Shown: positions 37,396 through 47,370 of the stretch, in pieces
Layout: each line of letters opens with the position of its first letter
Position numbering within the stretch: position 1 is the stretch's first letter
DNA from: Kribbella steppae
GTDB taxonomy: Bacteria; Actinomycetota; Actinomycetes; Propionibacteriales; Kribbellaceae
Length of the DNA: 64,000 nucleotides
NCBI RefSeq assembly: GCF_004342025.1
Contig: NZ_SLWN01000010.1
Span: 62,001 to 126,000 of the forward strand
Direction of reading: 5' to 3'
Notes under the pieces: model-generated
The model's database searches: none
What the model was told of the DNA's origin: nothing
Seen by the model: only the letters and a program-made list of their open reading frames with translations
Position numbers and translations under genes: made by a program

Positions 37396-40046
37396 AGTCC
37401 CGCCTGATCCCTGTGTTGCTCACCGCCTTGATAGCAGCAGGACTGGTGAGCACACCGGCTACTGCTGAACCGGCTGCGCCTACTCCCAAGACGATCCCGG
37501 CTCTGACCGGTTGGCAGTCGGCGGCCGGTACGTTCCAGCTCACCCGCCAGAGCCGCATCCTGGTGGAGCCAAGTCAGACGGCGGTGCACGACGACGCCGC
37601 CACCTTCGCCGCCGACGCGAAGGAGCTCACCGGACGCGTTCTCCCGGTCGTCCGCAGTACGTCGGCCGGGCTTGCGGGCGATCTGGTCGTGCGGCTCGAC
37701 CCGGCCCGGGCGGATCTCGGGGCTGAAGGCTACGAGCTGACAGTCGGGAAGACCGTCGCCATCACCGCGAAGACCGACGCGGGTGCGTTCTACGGCACCC
37801 GGACCGTCCTGCAGTTGCTCAAGACCACGACGATCCCGGCCGGGAGCGTCGTCGACGTACCGGCGTACGCCGAGCGTGGGGTCGGTGTGTGCGCGTGTTT
37901 GATCAACGTGTCGATGGCGTGGTTCGAGCGGTTGGTGAGGGACGCGGCGTACCTGAAGCTCAATCAGCTGTGGGTCGAGCTGAAGGTGAAGAGCGACACG
38001 CATCCCGAGTCGGTCGAGTGGGGCTACTACACCAAGCCTCAGATCGCTGCCCTGCAACAGCTTGCGGACCGCTACCACGTGACGATCGTGCCGGAGGTCA
38101 ACTCTCCCGGCCACATCGAGCCGTGGATCCGCAACCGGCTGGATCTGCAGCTCACCGACAACGCAGGCCAGAAGCAGGTCAGCCGGCTCGACATCACCAA
38201 GCCCGAGGCGTTCGAGTTCCTGACCGACATCATCGACGAGAACCTGAGTGTGTTCCGTACGCCGTACTGGCACATGGGAGCCGATGAGTACATGCTCGGC
38301 TCGGACTACGCCCGCTACCCACAGCTGCTCGCGTACGCCCGGGAGAAGTTCGGGCCGGACGCCGTACCGCAGGATGCGTTCGTCGACTTCATCAACCGGA
38401 TCAACGCCCATGTGAAGGCGAAGGGCAAGACGTTGCGGATCTGGAACGACGGCATCACCACCGCGGCCACGGTTCCGCTGGATCGCGACATCATCGTCGA
38501 GCACTGGCTCGGCAGCGGCGTGAAGCCGAGTGCGCTGCTCGCCGAGGGGCGTCAGGTGATGAACGCGGCGTACGCGCTCTACAACGTCCGCGGCGGCTTC
38601 AAGACCAACGCCCAGCAGCTCTACACCTCCGGCTGGACGCCGCTGAAGTTCGACGGTGAGACGGTTGCTGACCGCAACGGAATCACCGGCGCCAAGATCA
38701 CCCTCTGGCCGGACAACGGGTCCGGCAACACCGAGAACGAGATCGAGGCCGAGGTCCGGATGCCGCTGCGCTTCATCGCGCAGGCGACCTGGGGCTCGCC
38801 CCAGCCCGACCCGGACTACGCCGCCTTCACCGCCCGGGCGGACGCGGTCGGCCGAGCTCCCGGCTTCGACAACGTCAACCGCACACCTGTCACCGCAGGC
38901 ACCTATTCGCTGGCTACTGGCGGTAAGTTCCTCGGCCCCAAGGACAACACCGAAGGCGCGCCGCTCACCTTGGGCGGGACCGAGTCGGCCTGGGATGTCA
39001 CTCCGACGACCGACGGCTACTACACGCTGACCAACCTGGCCTCCGGCCGCTGCGCCGAGTCCCGCCTCGGGACCCGCTACCTCAACACACCACTCGAGCC
39101 TGGTACGGCGATCACCGCGCAGACCTGCGACACGACCAACCGCCTGCAACGGTGGCAACTGGCGAAGTCTGGCGATCGCATCACGCTGGTCAATGCGATC
39201 ACTCGAATGGTCGCCACCTTCGATGGCAGCGGCCTGATCCAGCAGATCCCGGACGGCCACAGCCCGGCTCCGCTCACCATCACGCCCGTGGTCCGGTCCA
39301 CCGCCGCTGTTGACCGTCAGACGGTCACGCCGGGCACCGCTGCCACGCTGACCGTCACCGTCACCAACACGACCAAGACAACTGCGACCGACATCACCGT
39401 CACGCCGTCCGCCCCGGCCGGCTGGAACATTGCCCCTAGCAAGCAATCCGTCGACGCCCTCGCCCCGGGCGCCACGAAGGAGTTGTCGTTCACCGCGACT
39501 CCACCGGCCGATGCCCCCGCGTCCACGGTCGCTCTCGGTGCGGTCACGTCGTACATGCAAGGACGTGCAACGCATCAGCTGGCGACGACGGCCGGCGTAC
39601 GACTGAGTTGTGTGCCGGAAGCAAGTAGTCCGGTGGCGGTCACGTACGTCGACAGCGAGGAGACGGCTGGGGAGGACGGCCGCGCGGTGAACGCGATCGA
39701 CGGGAACCCGGCGACGTTCTGGCACACCGAGTGGTCGGCCAGTCAGCCCCCGCCGCCGCACGAGATCCAGCTCGACCTGGGTTCGACGAAGTCGGTCTGC
39801 GCGGTCACGTACCAGACCCGGCTGAACGCGACGAACGGGCGGATCGCGGACTACGAGATCTACCTGAGCACCGACGGTACGAACTGGGGACAGCCGGTGG
39901 CCAAGGGCACGTTCGCGAACAGCCCGGATGCCAAGTGGGTGCCGATCGCCGCGACCACCGCTCGCTATCTGCGGTTGGTCCAGTTGTCCGAGGCGAGCGG
40001 GAACCCGTTCGGTACCGCTGCCGAGATCACCGTCGACGCGAAGTGA
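37392..40046 (+). CDS. Secreted GH20 beta-N-acetylhexosaminidase, multidomain
   Basis: The 884-residue protein has a Sec signal (residues 1-25). A GH20 N-terminal domain (about 35-165) precedes a GH20 barrel (about 170-490) with the catalytic Asp-Glu pair D298-E299 in HMGADEYM. Next come a ricin-like/RICIN-fold stretch (TYSLATGGKFLG to LQRWQLA), a NEW3/CARDB-like beta domain (LTVTVTNTTKTTATDITVTP) and a C-terminal F5/8-type C (CBM32-like) domain. It should release terminal GlcNAc or GalNAc from glycans outside the cell. It is the middle gene of the regulator/hexosaminidase/fucosidase operon. Confidence 0.94.
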   Translation: MKSRLIPVLLTALIAAGLVSTPATAEPAAPTPKTIPALTGWQSAAGTFQLTRQSRILVEPSQTAVHDDAATFAADAKELTGRVLPVVRSTSAGLAGDLVVRLDPARADLGAEGYELTVGKTVAITAKTDAGAFYGTRTVLQLLKTTTIPAGSVVDVPAYAERGVGVCACLINVSMAWFERLVRDAAYLKLNQLWVELKVKSDTHPESVEWGYYTKPQIAALQQLADRYHVTIVPEVNSPGHIEPWIRNRLDLQLTDNAGQKQVSRLDITKPEAFEFLTDIIDENLSVFRTPYWHMGADEYMLGSDYARYPQLLAYAREKFGPDAVPQDAFVDFINRINAHVKAKGKTLRIWNDGITTAATVPLDRDIIVEHWLGSGVKPSALLAEGRQVMNAAYALYNVRGGFKTNAQQLYTSGWTPLKFDGETVADRNGITGAKITLWPDNGSGNTENEIEAEVRMPLRFIAQATWGSPQPDPDYAAFTARADAVGRAPGFDNVNRTPVTAGTYSLATGGKFLGPKDNTEGAPLTLGGTESAWDVTPTTDGYYTLTNLASGRCAESRLGTRYLNTPLEPGTAITAQTCDTTNRLQRWQLAKSGDRITLVNAITRMVATFDGSGLIQQIPDGHSPAPLTITPVVRSTAAVDRQTVTPGTAATLTVTVTNTTKTTATDITVTPSAPAGWNIAPSKQSVDALAPGATKELSFTATPPADAPASTVALGAVTSYMQGRATHQLATTAGVRLSCVPEASSPVAVTYVDSEETAGEDGRAVNAIDGNPATFWHTEWSASQPPPPHEIQLDLGSTKSVCAVTYQTRLNATNGRIADYEIYLSTDGTNWGQPVAKGTFANSPDAKWVPIAATTARYLRLVQLSEASGNPFGTAAEITVDAK

Positions 40047-40056
40047 GGACGATGTC

Positions 40057-42885
40057 ATGCGAGCAACCGCCGTCCTGCTCGCCACTGCCTTGGCGGCGAG
40101 TGCGTTGACCGGTGTCCCGGCCCAGGCTGCCGCTCCCGACGTACTGAACGTCTCGTTCGGTGGTTCGTTCTCGAGTGGCAACACCTACACGGCCGCGACC
40201 GGTGAGGTGATGGGTGGCACGCTCACCCGCCGGTCGGGTGCCGAGTCACTCGACCCGGCCCGTGGTGTCGTCCTCGGCGGCGGGGCAGATGGCGTCCGGT
40301 TCCAGCCGAGTACGGCGCTCAGCGGTGGCGACGTCCAGCGGTCGTTCCTGATCGAGACGGCGTACACACCGGACGCGACCCAAGGCAACCTCGCCACGAT
40401 CACTGCGATCGGTGGTGCGATCTTCGGTCGCTACAACGGCACGAATCTGCAGTACGGCTTCAGCGTCGAGAGCGGTGGTGAGTGGCGCGATGTCGTCCAG
40501 AGCGTCCCGGTGCCGTCGGCGGGTGAGCAGCACGTACTCGCGCTGGCTTATGAGGTCGGCGGTGGCGGTGCGACGCTGCACGCGTTCCTGGACGGGCAGC
40601 AGTTGCCGGCCGCGGTCAGTACTGATGGGGACGCGACCTGGCATCCGGACGCCGGTGCGGACATCGGGCTCGGTAACGAAGTACACCCGTCGGCCTTGCA
40701 GCGCGGGCTCGAGGGCTCGATCCGGCAGGTGAGGTTGGCGACCTTCGCCGGCGCCTTCAACCCGGCCGATCTGAAGCTGGCCCGCCCGGTGGTCTCGACC
40801 GCGAAGGTCAGCGTCGGGTTCGAAGGCCAGATCGGTGCTGACGGCAACTACCAGCCGGCGCTCGGCGAGCGGGCCGATCCGGCACCCTCGATCAGCGGAG
40901 GCGTCGTCCCCGAACCCGGTCGGCTCCGGCTCTCCGGTGACTCGGCGGTCAGGTGGGACGCCTCCGGCCTTCCGGAAGACAGCGGGGTCCTGGCGGAGAC
41001 CGTCTTGTCCCCGGATGTCCTCCGCCCAGGCGTCCAGTTGATCGACCTGCTCGGCATTGCCCAGTTGGTCGTCGGCCAGGACGATGTCGAGCTCAAGGCG
41101 GGTGGCCAGACCGTCCCAATCGAGCTACCGGTTCCGTCGGTCAAGGAGGGGGTGCGCTACTACTACCTCGGTCTGGCGATCGAGAACGGCGACACCGTCA
41201 CTGTGCTCACCGGTGCGTCCGCTGTACGACGTACTGTCCCCGTCGCAACGTCCAACGGCCAGGTGCGGTGGCTGGTCGGGGCACGGGGGATGGCGTATGG
41301 CGTTGGTGTCAGCACGTTCCTCGGCAAGCCGCCGTCCGAAACGAAAGGGCTGCAGGCGTTGCCGTGTGTCGTAGGCAGGCTGGAGCCCGGGCGCACGCAG
41401 CCGGTGGCGGAGGGGGAGTGTGTGACCTCCCTGGTGGCCAAGGCCTCGGCGATCCGGCCTGACGCGCGGCAGGTTGCGTGGCAGCGGATGGAGCAGACTG
41501 CGTTCCTGCACTTCGGCGTGAACACCTTCACCGGACTGGAGTGGGGTCACGGCGACGAGGACCCGGACCTCTTCCGGCCGACTGGTCTCGACACCGATCA
41601 GTGGGCCCGGACACTGCGTGACTCCGGCTTCAAGCTGGCCATCCTCACTGTGAAGCACCATGACGGCTTCCTGCTCTACCCGTCCCGCTACAGCAAGCAC
41701 AGCGTCGCCGCCAGCTCGTGGGAGGACGGCAAGGGTGACGTGGTGCGGGCGTTCGTCACGTCGATGCGCAAGTACGGCCTGAAGGTCGGGCTCTACCTGT
41801 CACCTGCGGACGAGAACCAGTACCTTGACGGCGTCTACGCCAACGGCAGTGCGCACACACCACGGACCATCCCGACCCTGGTGCCCGGTGACGACCGGGA
41901 GGGCCGCGACCTGCCGCAGTACACGCTGACCGCGTCGGACTACGGCGCCTACATGCTCAACCAGCTGTACGAGCTGCTGACCGAGTACGGGCCGGTGGAC
42001 GAGGTGTGGTTCGACGGTGCGCAGGGCCGGATCCCACCGGACAAGGTGGAGACGTACGACTTCCCCAGCTGGTACACGCTGATCCGTGAACTCGCGCCGC
42101 AGGCCACGATCGCGGTGAGCGGACCGGATGTGCGCTGGGTCGGCAACGAGTCGGGACTGGCGCGGCCGGACGAGTTCAGCGTCGTACCGACGATCACGAA
42201 GCCCAACGGCTCACCCGACTACGCACTCGGGTACGCCGCCGCCGACCAGGGCAGCCGGAAGGCGTTGCTGGCCGGGCGGGACGCTGGTGCGACCGAGCTG
42301 GCCTGGTGGCCGGCGGAGTCGGACGTGTCGATCCGTGAGGGCTGGTTCCACCACCCCGAGCAGGAGCCGCGGTCAGTGGAGCAGCTGACCGACATTTACT
42401 ACAAGTCGGTCGGCCGGAACTCGGTGCTGCTGCTCAATATCCCACCTGACCGTCAGGGCCGGTTCGACGAGCGTGACGTGACCAGACTGGCCGAGTGGAG
42501 GGCCCGACTGGCCGCGGAGATGCCTAGCGACCTGGCTCGGGAGGCCCAGGCGACCGGTGACGGCGTGAGCCCGCGGGCGGCGATCGACGGCAACCCGGAC
42601 ACGTCCTGGCGGAACCCGGGGACAGGCACGCTGGCACTCACGCTGCCGAAGCCGGCGACGCTGCGCAGGGTCTCACTCGGCGAGGACATCCGGTTCGGCC
42701 AGCAGATCGAGAGCGGTGTGGTCGAGGTACGGACGGCTGACGGCTGGCAGCAGGTGGCGACCTTCGGAGCGGTCGGGCAGCGGCGCATCCTGACCCTGGA
42801 CAGCCCGGCGACCACCACGGAGCTCCGGGTGCGGATCACCCAGTCCAGGTCGAAGGTGAGACTCGCAACTGTGTCTGTTTTCTGA
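40057..42885 (+). CDS. Secreted GH29 alpha-L-fucosidase, multidomain
   Basis: ATG 40057 follows TGAGGAC, 10 bases past the hexosaminidase stop. The 942-residue protein has a Sec signal (1-25). Two LamG/concanavalin-like beta domains (about 28-450) precede a GH29 barrel (about 460-800) with FLHFGVNTFTGLEWG, VKHHDGFLLYPS and nucleophile Asp653 in VWFDGAQ. A C-terminal F5/8-type C domain follows (about 825-942). It should remove alpha-linked fucose from glycans; with the hexosaminidase this suggests attack on glycoprotein-type or chitin-like oligosaccharides. Confidence 0.94.
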   Translation: MRATAVLLATALAASALTGVPAQAAAPDVLNVSFGGSFSSGNTYTAATGEVMGGTLTRRSGAESLDPARGVVLGGGADGVRFQPSTALSGGDVQRSFLIETAYTPDATQGNLATITAIGGAIFGRYNGTNLQYGFSVESGGEWRDVVQSVPVPSAGEQHVLALAYEVGGGGATLHAFLDGQQLPAAVSTDGDATWHPDAGADIGLGNEVHPSALQRGLEGSIRQVRLATFAGAFNPADLKLARPVVSTAKVSVGFEGQIGADGNYQPALGERADPAPSISGGVVPEPGRLRLSGDSAVRWDASGLPEDSGVLAETVLSPDVLRPGVQLIDLLGIAQLVVGQDDVELKAGGQTVPIELPVPSVKEGVRYYYLGLAIENGDTVTVLTGASAVRRTVPVATSNGQVRWLVGARGMAYGVGVSTFLGKPPSETKGLQALPCVVGRLEPGRTQPVAEGECVTSLVAKASAIRPDARQVAWQRMEQTAFLHFGVNTFTGLEWGHGDEDPDLFRPTGLDTDQWARTLRDSGFKLAILTVKHHDGFLLYPSRYSKHSVAASSWEDGKGDVVRAFVTSMRKYGLKVGLYLSPADENQYLDGVYANGSAHTPRTIPTLVPGDDREGRDLPQYTLTASDYGAYMLNQLYELLTEYGPVDEVWFDGAQGRIPPDKVETYDFPSWYTLIRELAPQATIAVSGPDVRWVGNESGLARPDEFSVVPTITKPNGSPDYALGYAAADQGSRKALLAGRDAGATELAWWPAESDVSIREGWFHHPEQEPRSVEQLTDIYYKSVGRNSVLLLNIPPDRQGRFDERDVTRLAEWRARLAAEMPSDLAREAQATGDGVSPRAAIDGNPDTSWRNPGTGTLALTLPKPATLRRVSLGEDIRFGQQIESGVVEVRTADGWQQVATFGAVGQRRILTLDSPATTTELRVRITQSRSKVRLATVSVF

Positions 42886-42916
42886 GTCGGACGGGGCTTA
42901 GGGCAGGCTAGCGCCC

Positions 42917-43921
42917 ATGCGTCTTCTGGCCGTGCTGCTGCTGCTCACGTCTACGGTGACCGGTCCGAACGACCCGACGCCGGTTGTCGACGGATGGAAG
43001 ACGTCACCGGTGTACGTCGATCCGACCCAGCGCTCACTCGTCCCGGACGAGGCTGCGGAGGAGCTGGCCGATCGAGTCAAGGACCATGAGCCGGTCATCC
43101 GGATCGCCGTGGTGCCGGCTGAGGCACTCAACGACGGGAGGCGGGACCGGACCGACTCCGCCCGGGCGTACGTGGAGTCGGCCGTCGACAAGCAGGCGGC
43201 GGACGGGATCTACCTGGTCGTGTTCGGTGGCGCGGTCACCTGGGGGAGTGCCGTCGGGGTCGACACCCCGATCGCCGACATCCTGACCGACGAGCTGCGT
43301 AAGCACAGCCGGTCCGACGCGGTCGGCACGCTCAACGGGGTGCTGGACCAGCTCGACGTACCGAAGGCCTCGTCTGGTCCGCCGGCCTGGTTGTGGCTGA
43401 TGGCGGTCCTGTTGGTGCTCCTGGTCGGCGGGTGGTTCGGACTGCGCTGGTGGAGGTCCCGGCCTGACGAAGGGCCGGCGCTGTACCGGCCGTCGTACGA
43501 CGTACTGCCGGACGAGGCGGACACGCTGAAGGAGCGGCAGGCGCTGGCGCGGGAGGACGTCACGCGGTTCGGGGAGGAACTGGATACGGCGGACGTGCGT
43601 CTGGACGGCGTGGACACCACGGCAGACGTACAGGCGGCGATGGATGCGTACGCCGACGCGGGCCGGGTGGTCGACGGTGAGCCCGACGACGAGCAGTTGC
43701 GTGGAGTGCGGGCGACGGTCGGGTACGGCCGCTGGCGGCTGGCCTCCGCACAGGCGCGGATCGCAGGGAAGCCCGCACCTCCATGGCGGGCTCTCTGCTT
43801 CTTCAACCCCGCTGATGGCATCTCGGTGACGGACTGGACGTACACACCAACCGGTGGGAAGCGCCGCGAGGTCCCCATCTGCGCTGCCTGTCAGGACCGC
43901 CTCTCGAGAGGGACACGATGA
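42917..43921 (+). CDS. Single-pass membrane protein with TPM-like extracytoplasmic domain
   Basis: The 334-residue protein has a signal peptide (1-16). An extracytoplasmic domain (about 20-150) resembles the TPM fold loosely (VYVDPTQRSLVPDEAAEELADRV ... IRIAVVPAEAL ... GIYLVVFGG). One membrane helix follows (about 157-178), then a cytosolic helical part and a C-terminal CFFNPADG...CAAC module. It is a paralogue of the next gene, which it overlaps by ATGA. Function unknown. Confidence 0.82.
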   Translation: MRLLAVLLLLTSTVTGPNDPTPVVDGWKTSPVYVDPTQRSLVPDEAAEELADRVKDHEPVIRIAVVPAEALNDGRRDRTDSARAYVESAVDKQAADGIYLVVFGGAVTWGSAVGVDTPIADILTDELRKHSRSDAVGTLNGVLDQLDVPKASSGPPAWLWLMAVLLVLLVGGWFGLRWWRSRPDEGPALYRPSYDVLPDEADTLKERQALAREDVTRFGEELDTADVRLDGVDTTADVQAAMDAYADAGRVVDGEPDDEQLRGVRATVGYGRWRLASAQARIAGKPAPPWRALCFFNPADGISVTDWTYTPTGGKRREVPICAACQDRLSRGTR

Positions 43922-45330
43922 AACGTCTGCTCGGAGCGATCGCGCTGGTCGCCGCCGCCGTTCTGCCGGCCGCACCCGCTCACGCGGCTGAGGACCCGGA
44001 CGCGTACATGAACACCGTGGCCGGACAGCTCGGTGAGCCCGGTGTCTGGGTGGACCCCGACGTCGACGGGCTGACGGCGTCGGAGGCCGCGGAGCTGGAC
44101 CGGGCTGCCAAGGCGGCCGGTGCGCCGATGCGAATCGCGGTGATCCCGGCCGCGAGGATCAACGTCGCCAAGTCCACGTACTACTCGACCCCCGCCTGGG
44201 AGGGTGAGGAGATCGCCGACCAGCTGTACGACCGCGTCGGTGTCGAGGGTGTGTACGCCGTCCTGGTGGACGCGACGTCGGAGTCCAAGGGTCGCGGGTT
44301 CCACGCCGTACAGCGGGCTGACCACGGGCCGACGTACCACGTGGAAGACGCGGTGGACCAGGCGGTGGACTGCTGTGCGCCGGACTACGAGGACATGCTG
44401 GTCCGGTTCATCGAGCGGGCGCAGGACGTGGACAAGCCGTTCTACGTCGACGCAGCGCCGTACGCCGGTGGTGTGGGCGGGCTGATCGGGCTCTGGTGGG
44501 GTCTGACCGCGCTGGGTGCCCGGCGGACGCGACGGAAGGACGAGAAGGAGCACCTCGAGGTCATCCGGCCCCTGCTGAACGAGGAGATCATCGCGCTGTC
44601 GCAGCAGGTCTCCGCATTGCCGACGACGTCCGACCCGCAGCAGTCCAAGCTCTCCAAGGACGTCCTCGACACGGTCGAGAAGGCGAGGCACCGGCTGGAC
44701 GAGGCCAGAGGTGACGCCGACATCGAGGCCGTGACCACGCTGCTCGGATCTGCCCGCTACGGACTGGTCTGCCTCGAGGCGATTCGCGCCGGGGAGCCGA
44801 TCCCGGAGCCGACGGCGCCCTGCTTCTTCGACCCGCGTCACGGGCCTAGTGCGGCCGCGGTCGAGTGGCAGCCGGAGCGGGGGAGCGTCCGCGAAGTCTC
44901 CGTCTGCTCGGCCTGCAAGCAGCGGGCCGACGCCGGACAGAAGCCTGAAGTCCGGATGGTGGAGCAGTGGGAAGGCCGCCTGCGGCCGTACTGGATGGTC
45001 GGCGAGGACATGGCCGCGTACATCGACGGCTACTGGTCGCAGGGTGACGGCCGCCGCTGGTGGTTCCCGGACGACGATGCGCGTCGTACTGCGGACCGGA
45101 TGCGGACTCGCTGGCACTCACGTCGCCCTGGTGCCCGGCTCAGACTCTGGGGCTCCGACGTGGGCAGCTCGGTCAGTAGCTGGTCGTCGTCCTCGTCCAG
45201 TGGTTCAGATGACGACAGCTGGTCGAGCGGGAGCTCGAGGAGACGCTCCTGGTCCTCCCGCACTCGCTCGAGCGGTGGAGGCTCGTCCCGCCGCTCGTCG
45301 CGGCGGTCAGGCGGCTCCCGCCGTTTCTAG
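43918..45330 (+). CDS. TPM-like membrane protein with Ser/Arg/Gly-rich tail
   Basis: The 470-residue protein has the same order as its upstream paralogue: signal (1-24), extracytoplasmic domain with WVDPDVDGLTASEAAELDRA and GVYAVLVDATSE, one helix (about 183-202) and helical cytosolic part. It also has the CFFDPRHG...CSACKQR module and a long C-terminal stretch (about 415-470) of almost only Ser, Arg and Gly. Tails like this occur in TPM-domain proteins. The last 24 bases overlap the convergent helicase gene. Function unknown; interaction with membrane or nucleic acid is conceivable. Confidence 0.83.
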   Translation: MKRLLGAIALVAAAVLPAAPAHAAEDPDAYMNTVAGQLGEPGVWVDPDVDGLTASEAAELDRAAKAAGAPMRIAVIPAARINVAKSTYYSTPAWEGEEIADQLYDRVGVEGVYAVLVDATSESKGRGFHAVQRADHGPTYHVEDAVDQAVDCCAPDYEDMLVRFIERAQDVDKPFYVDAAPYAGGVGGLIGLWWGLTALGARRTRRKDEKEHLEVIRPLLNEEIIALSQQVSALPTTSDPQQSKLSKDVLDTVEKARHRLDEARGDADIEAVTTLLGSARYGLVCLEAIRAGEPIPEPTAPCFFDPRHGPSAAAVEWQPERGSVREVSVCSACKQRADAGQKPEVRMVEQWEGRLRPYWMVGEDMAAYIDGYWSQGDGRRWWFPDDDARRTADRMRTRWHSRRPGARLRLWGSDVGSSVSSWSSSSSSGSDDDSWSSGSSRRRSWSSRTRSSGGGSSRRSSRRSGGSRRF

Positions 45331-47331
45331 GACCACTGGCAGGTCCTCACTGTGCAGGACCGCCAGCGACGTGACCGCACGGGTGAGGCAGACGTAGAGG
45401 CGGCGGAGGCCGGTGCGTTCGTCGGCCTCACCCGCGACGATGCCGGCCGGCTCGACCAGGACCACGTGGTCGAACTCGAGACCCTTGGCCAGGGAGGCCG
45501 GTACGACGTCCAGATGCGCGTCGACGTCGTCCTCGTCGCCCAGCACCGAGAACACGATTCCCTTGTCCTGCAAGGCTTTCCGGGTAGCTGTCACCAGTGC
45601 GTCCGGCACGATCAGTCCGATGGAGCCGAGGCGCGTCGACACCTCCTCGACCGTCGACACGGCTGCGGTGAGGCTGTCCGGTACGCGCGTGATGGTGAGC
45701 TCACCGCGCGCCCGACGTACTGCGGTCGGCGGCGTGAGGTGCGGTGCGATCGACGGTAGGAGGCGGGCGGCGTACTCGATCACTTGACCGGGCACACGGA
45801 AGCCTGCGGTCAGCTCCTCGGTGTGAGCGCCGGTCTTGCCCAGGTGCTTGAGCGCCTCGTCCCAGGACGGCGTGGCCCAGGGTGTGGTGCCCTGTGCGAT
45901 GTCGCCGAGGACTGTCATCGATCCGGTCGAGCACCGACGCCCGACCGCGCGCAGCTGCATGGCTGACAGGTCCTGCGCCTCGTCCAGGACCACGTGCCCG
46001 AGTGACGGCGTACGGTCGACCAGATCGGCGACCTCGTCGATCAGAGTGGCATCGGCCACGGACCACTTCGCGGCACCGGCTGACCGGGGTGCCTTGTCCC
46101 AGAGCAGCAGCGCCTGCTCCTCGGTCGTCAGGATCCCGTCGGCGTGCTCGGCCAGCAGCTCCGGGTCGGTGAACAGCCGGAAGACCAGCTTGGCCGGGTC
46201 CACAGCCGGCCAGAGCGCCTCGGCGTACTGCTTCACCGGACGGCTCCGCGCCACCGCATCCTGCACCCGGTCGTCCGGGGAGTCACCGGCCGCCTCCATC
46301 CGCAGCAGGACGGCGTGCGCCAGCCGCTGCGGCAACATCGCGCGGCCCGCGCCGTACCGGACACCACGGGTCCGCAGCTCGTTGACCAGCTCCTCCGCCT
46401 GGTACGCCGCAACCCGCCAGCGATGCGACCCTCGCGGCACGACCAGAGCCTCCTTCGGCAGCTGCACCTGCGACCACACGGCCCGGTGCAGCACCTCCGC
46501 CATCCGGGCATCGCCCTTCAGTACGTCGACCGCCGCGGCACCCGGCCCGGCGACGCGCACCCGCGCGACCAGCTCCTCGACGGTCGTCTGCTTCGCCTCG
46601 ATCTCACCTAGCGCGGGGAGGACGTCACCGATGTAGCGCAGGAAGCTGGCGTTCGGCCCGACCACAAGCACTCCGGCCCGGCTGAGCTGGTCCCGATAGG
46701 CATAGAGCAGGTACGCCGCTCTGTGCAGGCCGACCGCGGTCTTCCCGGTCCCGGGTGCTCCCTGGACACAGATGGTGTCGTCGACACCGGCCCGGACGAT
46801 CACGTCCTGCTCGGGCTGGATGGTCGCCACGATGTCGCGCATGGGCCCTGAACGCGGGCGCTCGATCTCAGCGTCCAGGATGTCGCTGTGCTCGTCGGGC
46901 GCCGCGGCCGAGGTCAGGTCCTCGTCCTCGAAGGCGGTCATCTCGCCATGCGTGAACCCGAACCTGCGCCGGACGCCGACACCCATCGGCTCGGTCCGGC
47001 TGGCCCGGTAGAACGGCACCGAGATGTCCGCCCGCCAGTCCACCACCAGCGGCTCGCCCAGCGCGTCGTTCACGTGCCGACGGCCGATGTGGAACGTCTC
47101 CGTGGTCGGCTCGAGGTAGTCCAGCCGGCCGAAGAACAGCGGGACCTCGGGGTCGTCCTCGAGTTCCTTCATCCGCCGCCAGATCGCGGCCTTCAGAAAC
47201 TCCTGGTTGACCCGGTCCGCGCTGTGGATCTCCAGTGCGCCGGTCTTCTCCCGCATCACCGCGAGCGCGACGCGGGATGTCTTCAGATGGTCCTTCTCGG
47301 CCTGGAGGGTGTCGGTCGTATCTGCGGGCAC
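45307..47331 (-). CDS. helD: HelD-type UvrD-like helicase / RNA polymerase-associated ATPase
   Basis: The 674-residue protein has a coiled-coil N-terminus (about 1-60) and a HelD-specific segment (FFGRLDYLEPTTETFHIGRRHVND, VVDWRADISVPFYRAS). It has Walker A QGAPGTGKTA near residue 195, Walker B VLDEAQDLS, and C-terminal motifs KGLEFDHVVLVEP and YVCLTRAV. HelD removes RNA polymerase from stalled complexes and in actinobacteria can protect against rifamycins. The start is clear and the length suits class II (mycobacterial-type) HelD. Rifampicin responsiveness cannot be judged from sequence. Confidence 0.92.
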   Translation of the reverse strand: MPADTTDTLQAEKDHLKTSRVALAVMREKTGALEIHSADRVNQEFLKAAIWRRMKELEDDPEVPLFFGRLDYLEPTTETFHIGRRHVNDALGEPLVVDWRADISVPFYRASRTEPMGVGVRRRFGFTHGEMTAFEDEDLTSAAAPDEHSDILDAEIERPRSGPMRDIVATIQPEQDVIVRAGVDDTICVQGAPGTGKTAVGLHRAAYLLYAYRDQLSRAGVLVVGPNASFLRYIGDVLPALGEIEAKQTTVEELVARVRVAGPGAAAVDVLKGDARMAEVLHRAVWSQVQLPKEALVVPRGSHRWRVAAYQAEELVNELRTRGVRYGAGRAMLPQRLAHAVLLRMEAAGDSPDDRVQDAVARSRPVKQYAEALWPAVDPAKLVFRLFTDPELLAEHADGILTTEEQALLLWDKAPRSAGAAKWSVADATLIDEVADLVDRTPSLGHVVLDEAQDLSAMQLRAVGRRCSTGSMTVLGDIAQGTTPWATPSWDEALKHLGKTGAHTEELTAGFRVPGQVIEYAARLLPSIAPHLTPPTAVRRARGELTITRVPDSLTAAVSTVEEVSTRLGSIGLIVPDALVTATRKALQDKGIVFSVLGDEDDVDAHLDVVPASLAKGLEFDHVVLVEPAGIVAGEADERTGLRRLYVCLTRAVTSLAVLHSEDLPVVLETAGAA

Positions 47332-47370
47332 AGCGAACCTCCGGCAAGGGGTGTGGGAAGCCCGGCCACG

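Noticed and set aside
37278..40184. 968-codon minus-strand ORF antisense to the GH20 gene
   Set aside because: No domain and antisense to an unmistakable glycosidase; caused by GC-rich third positions.
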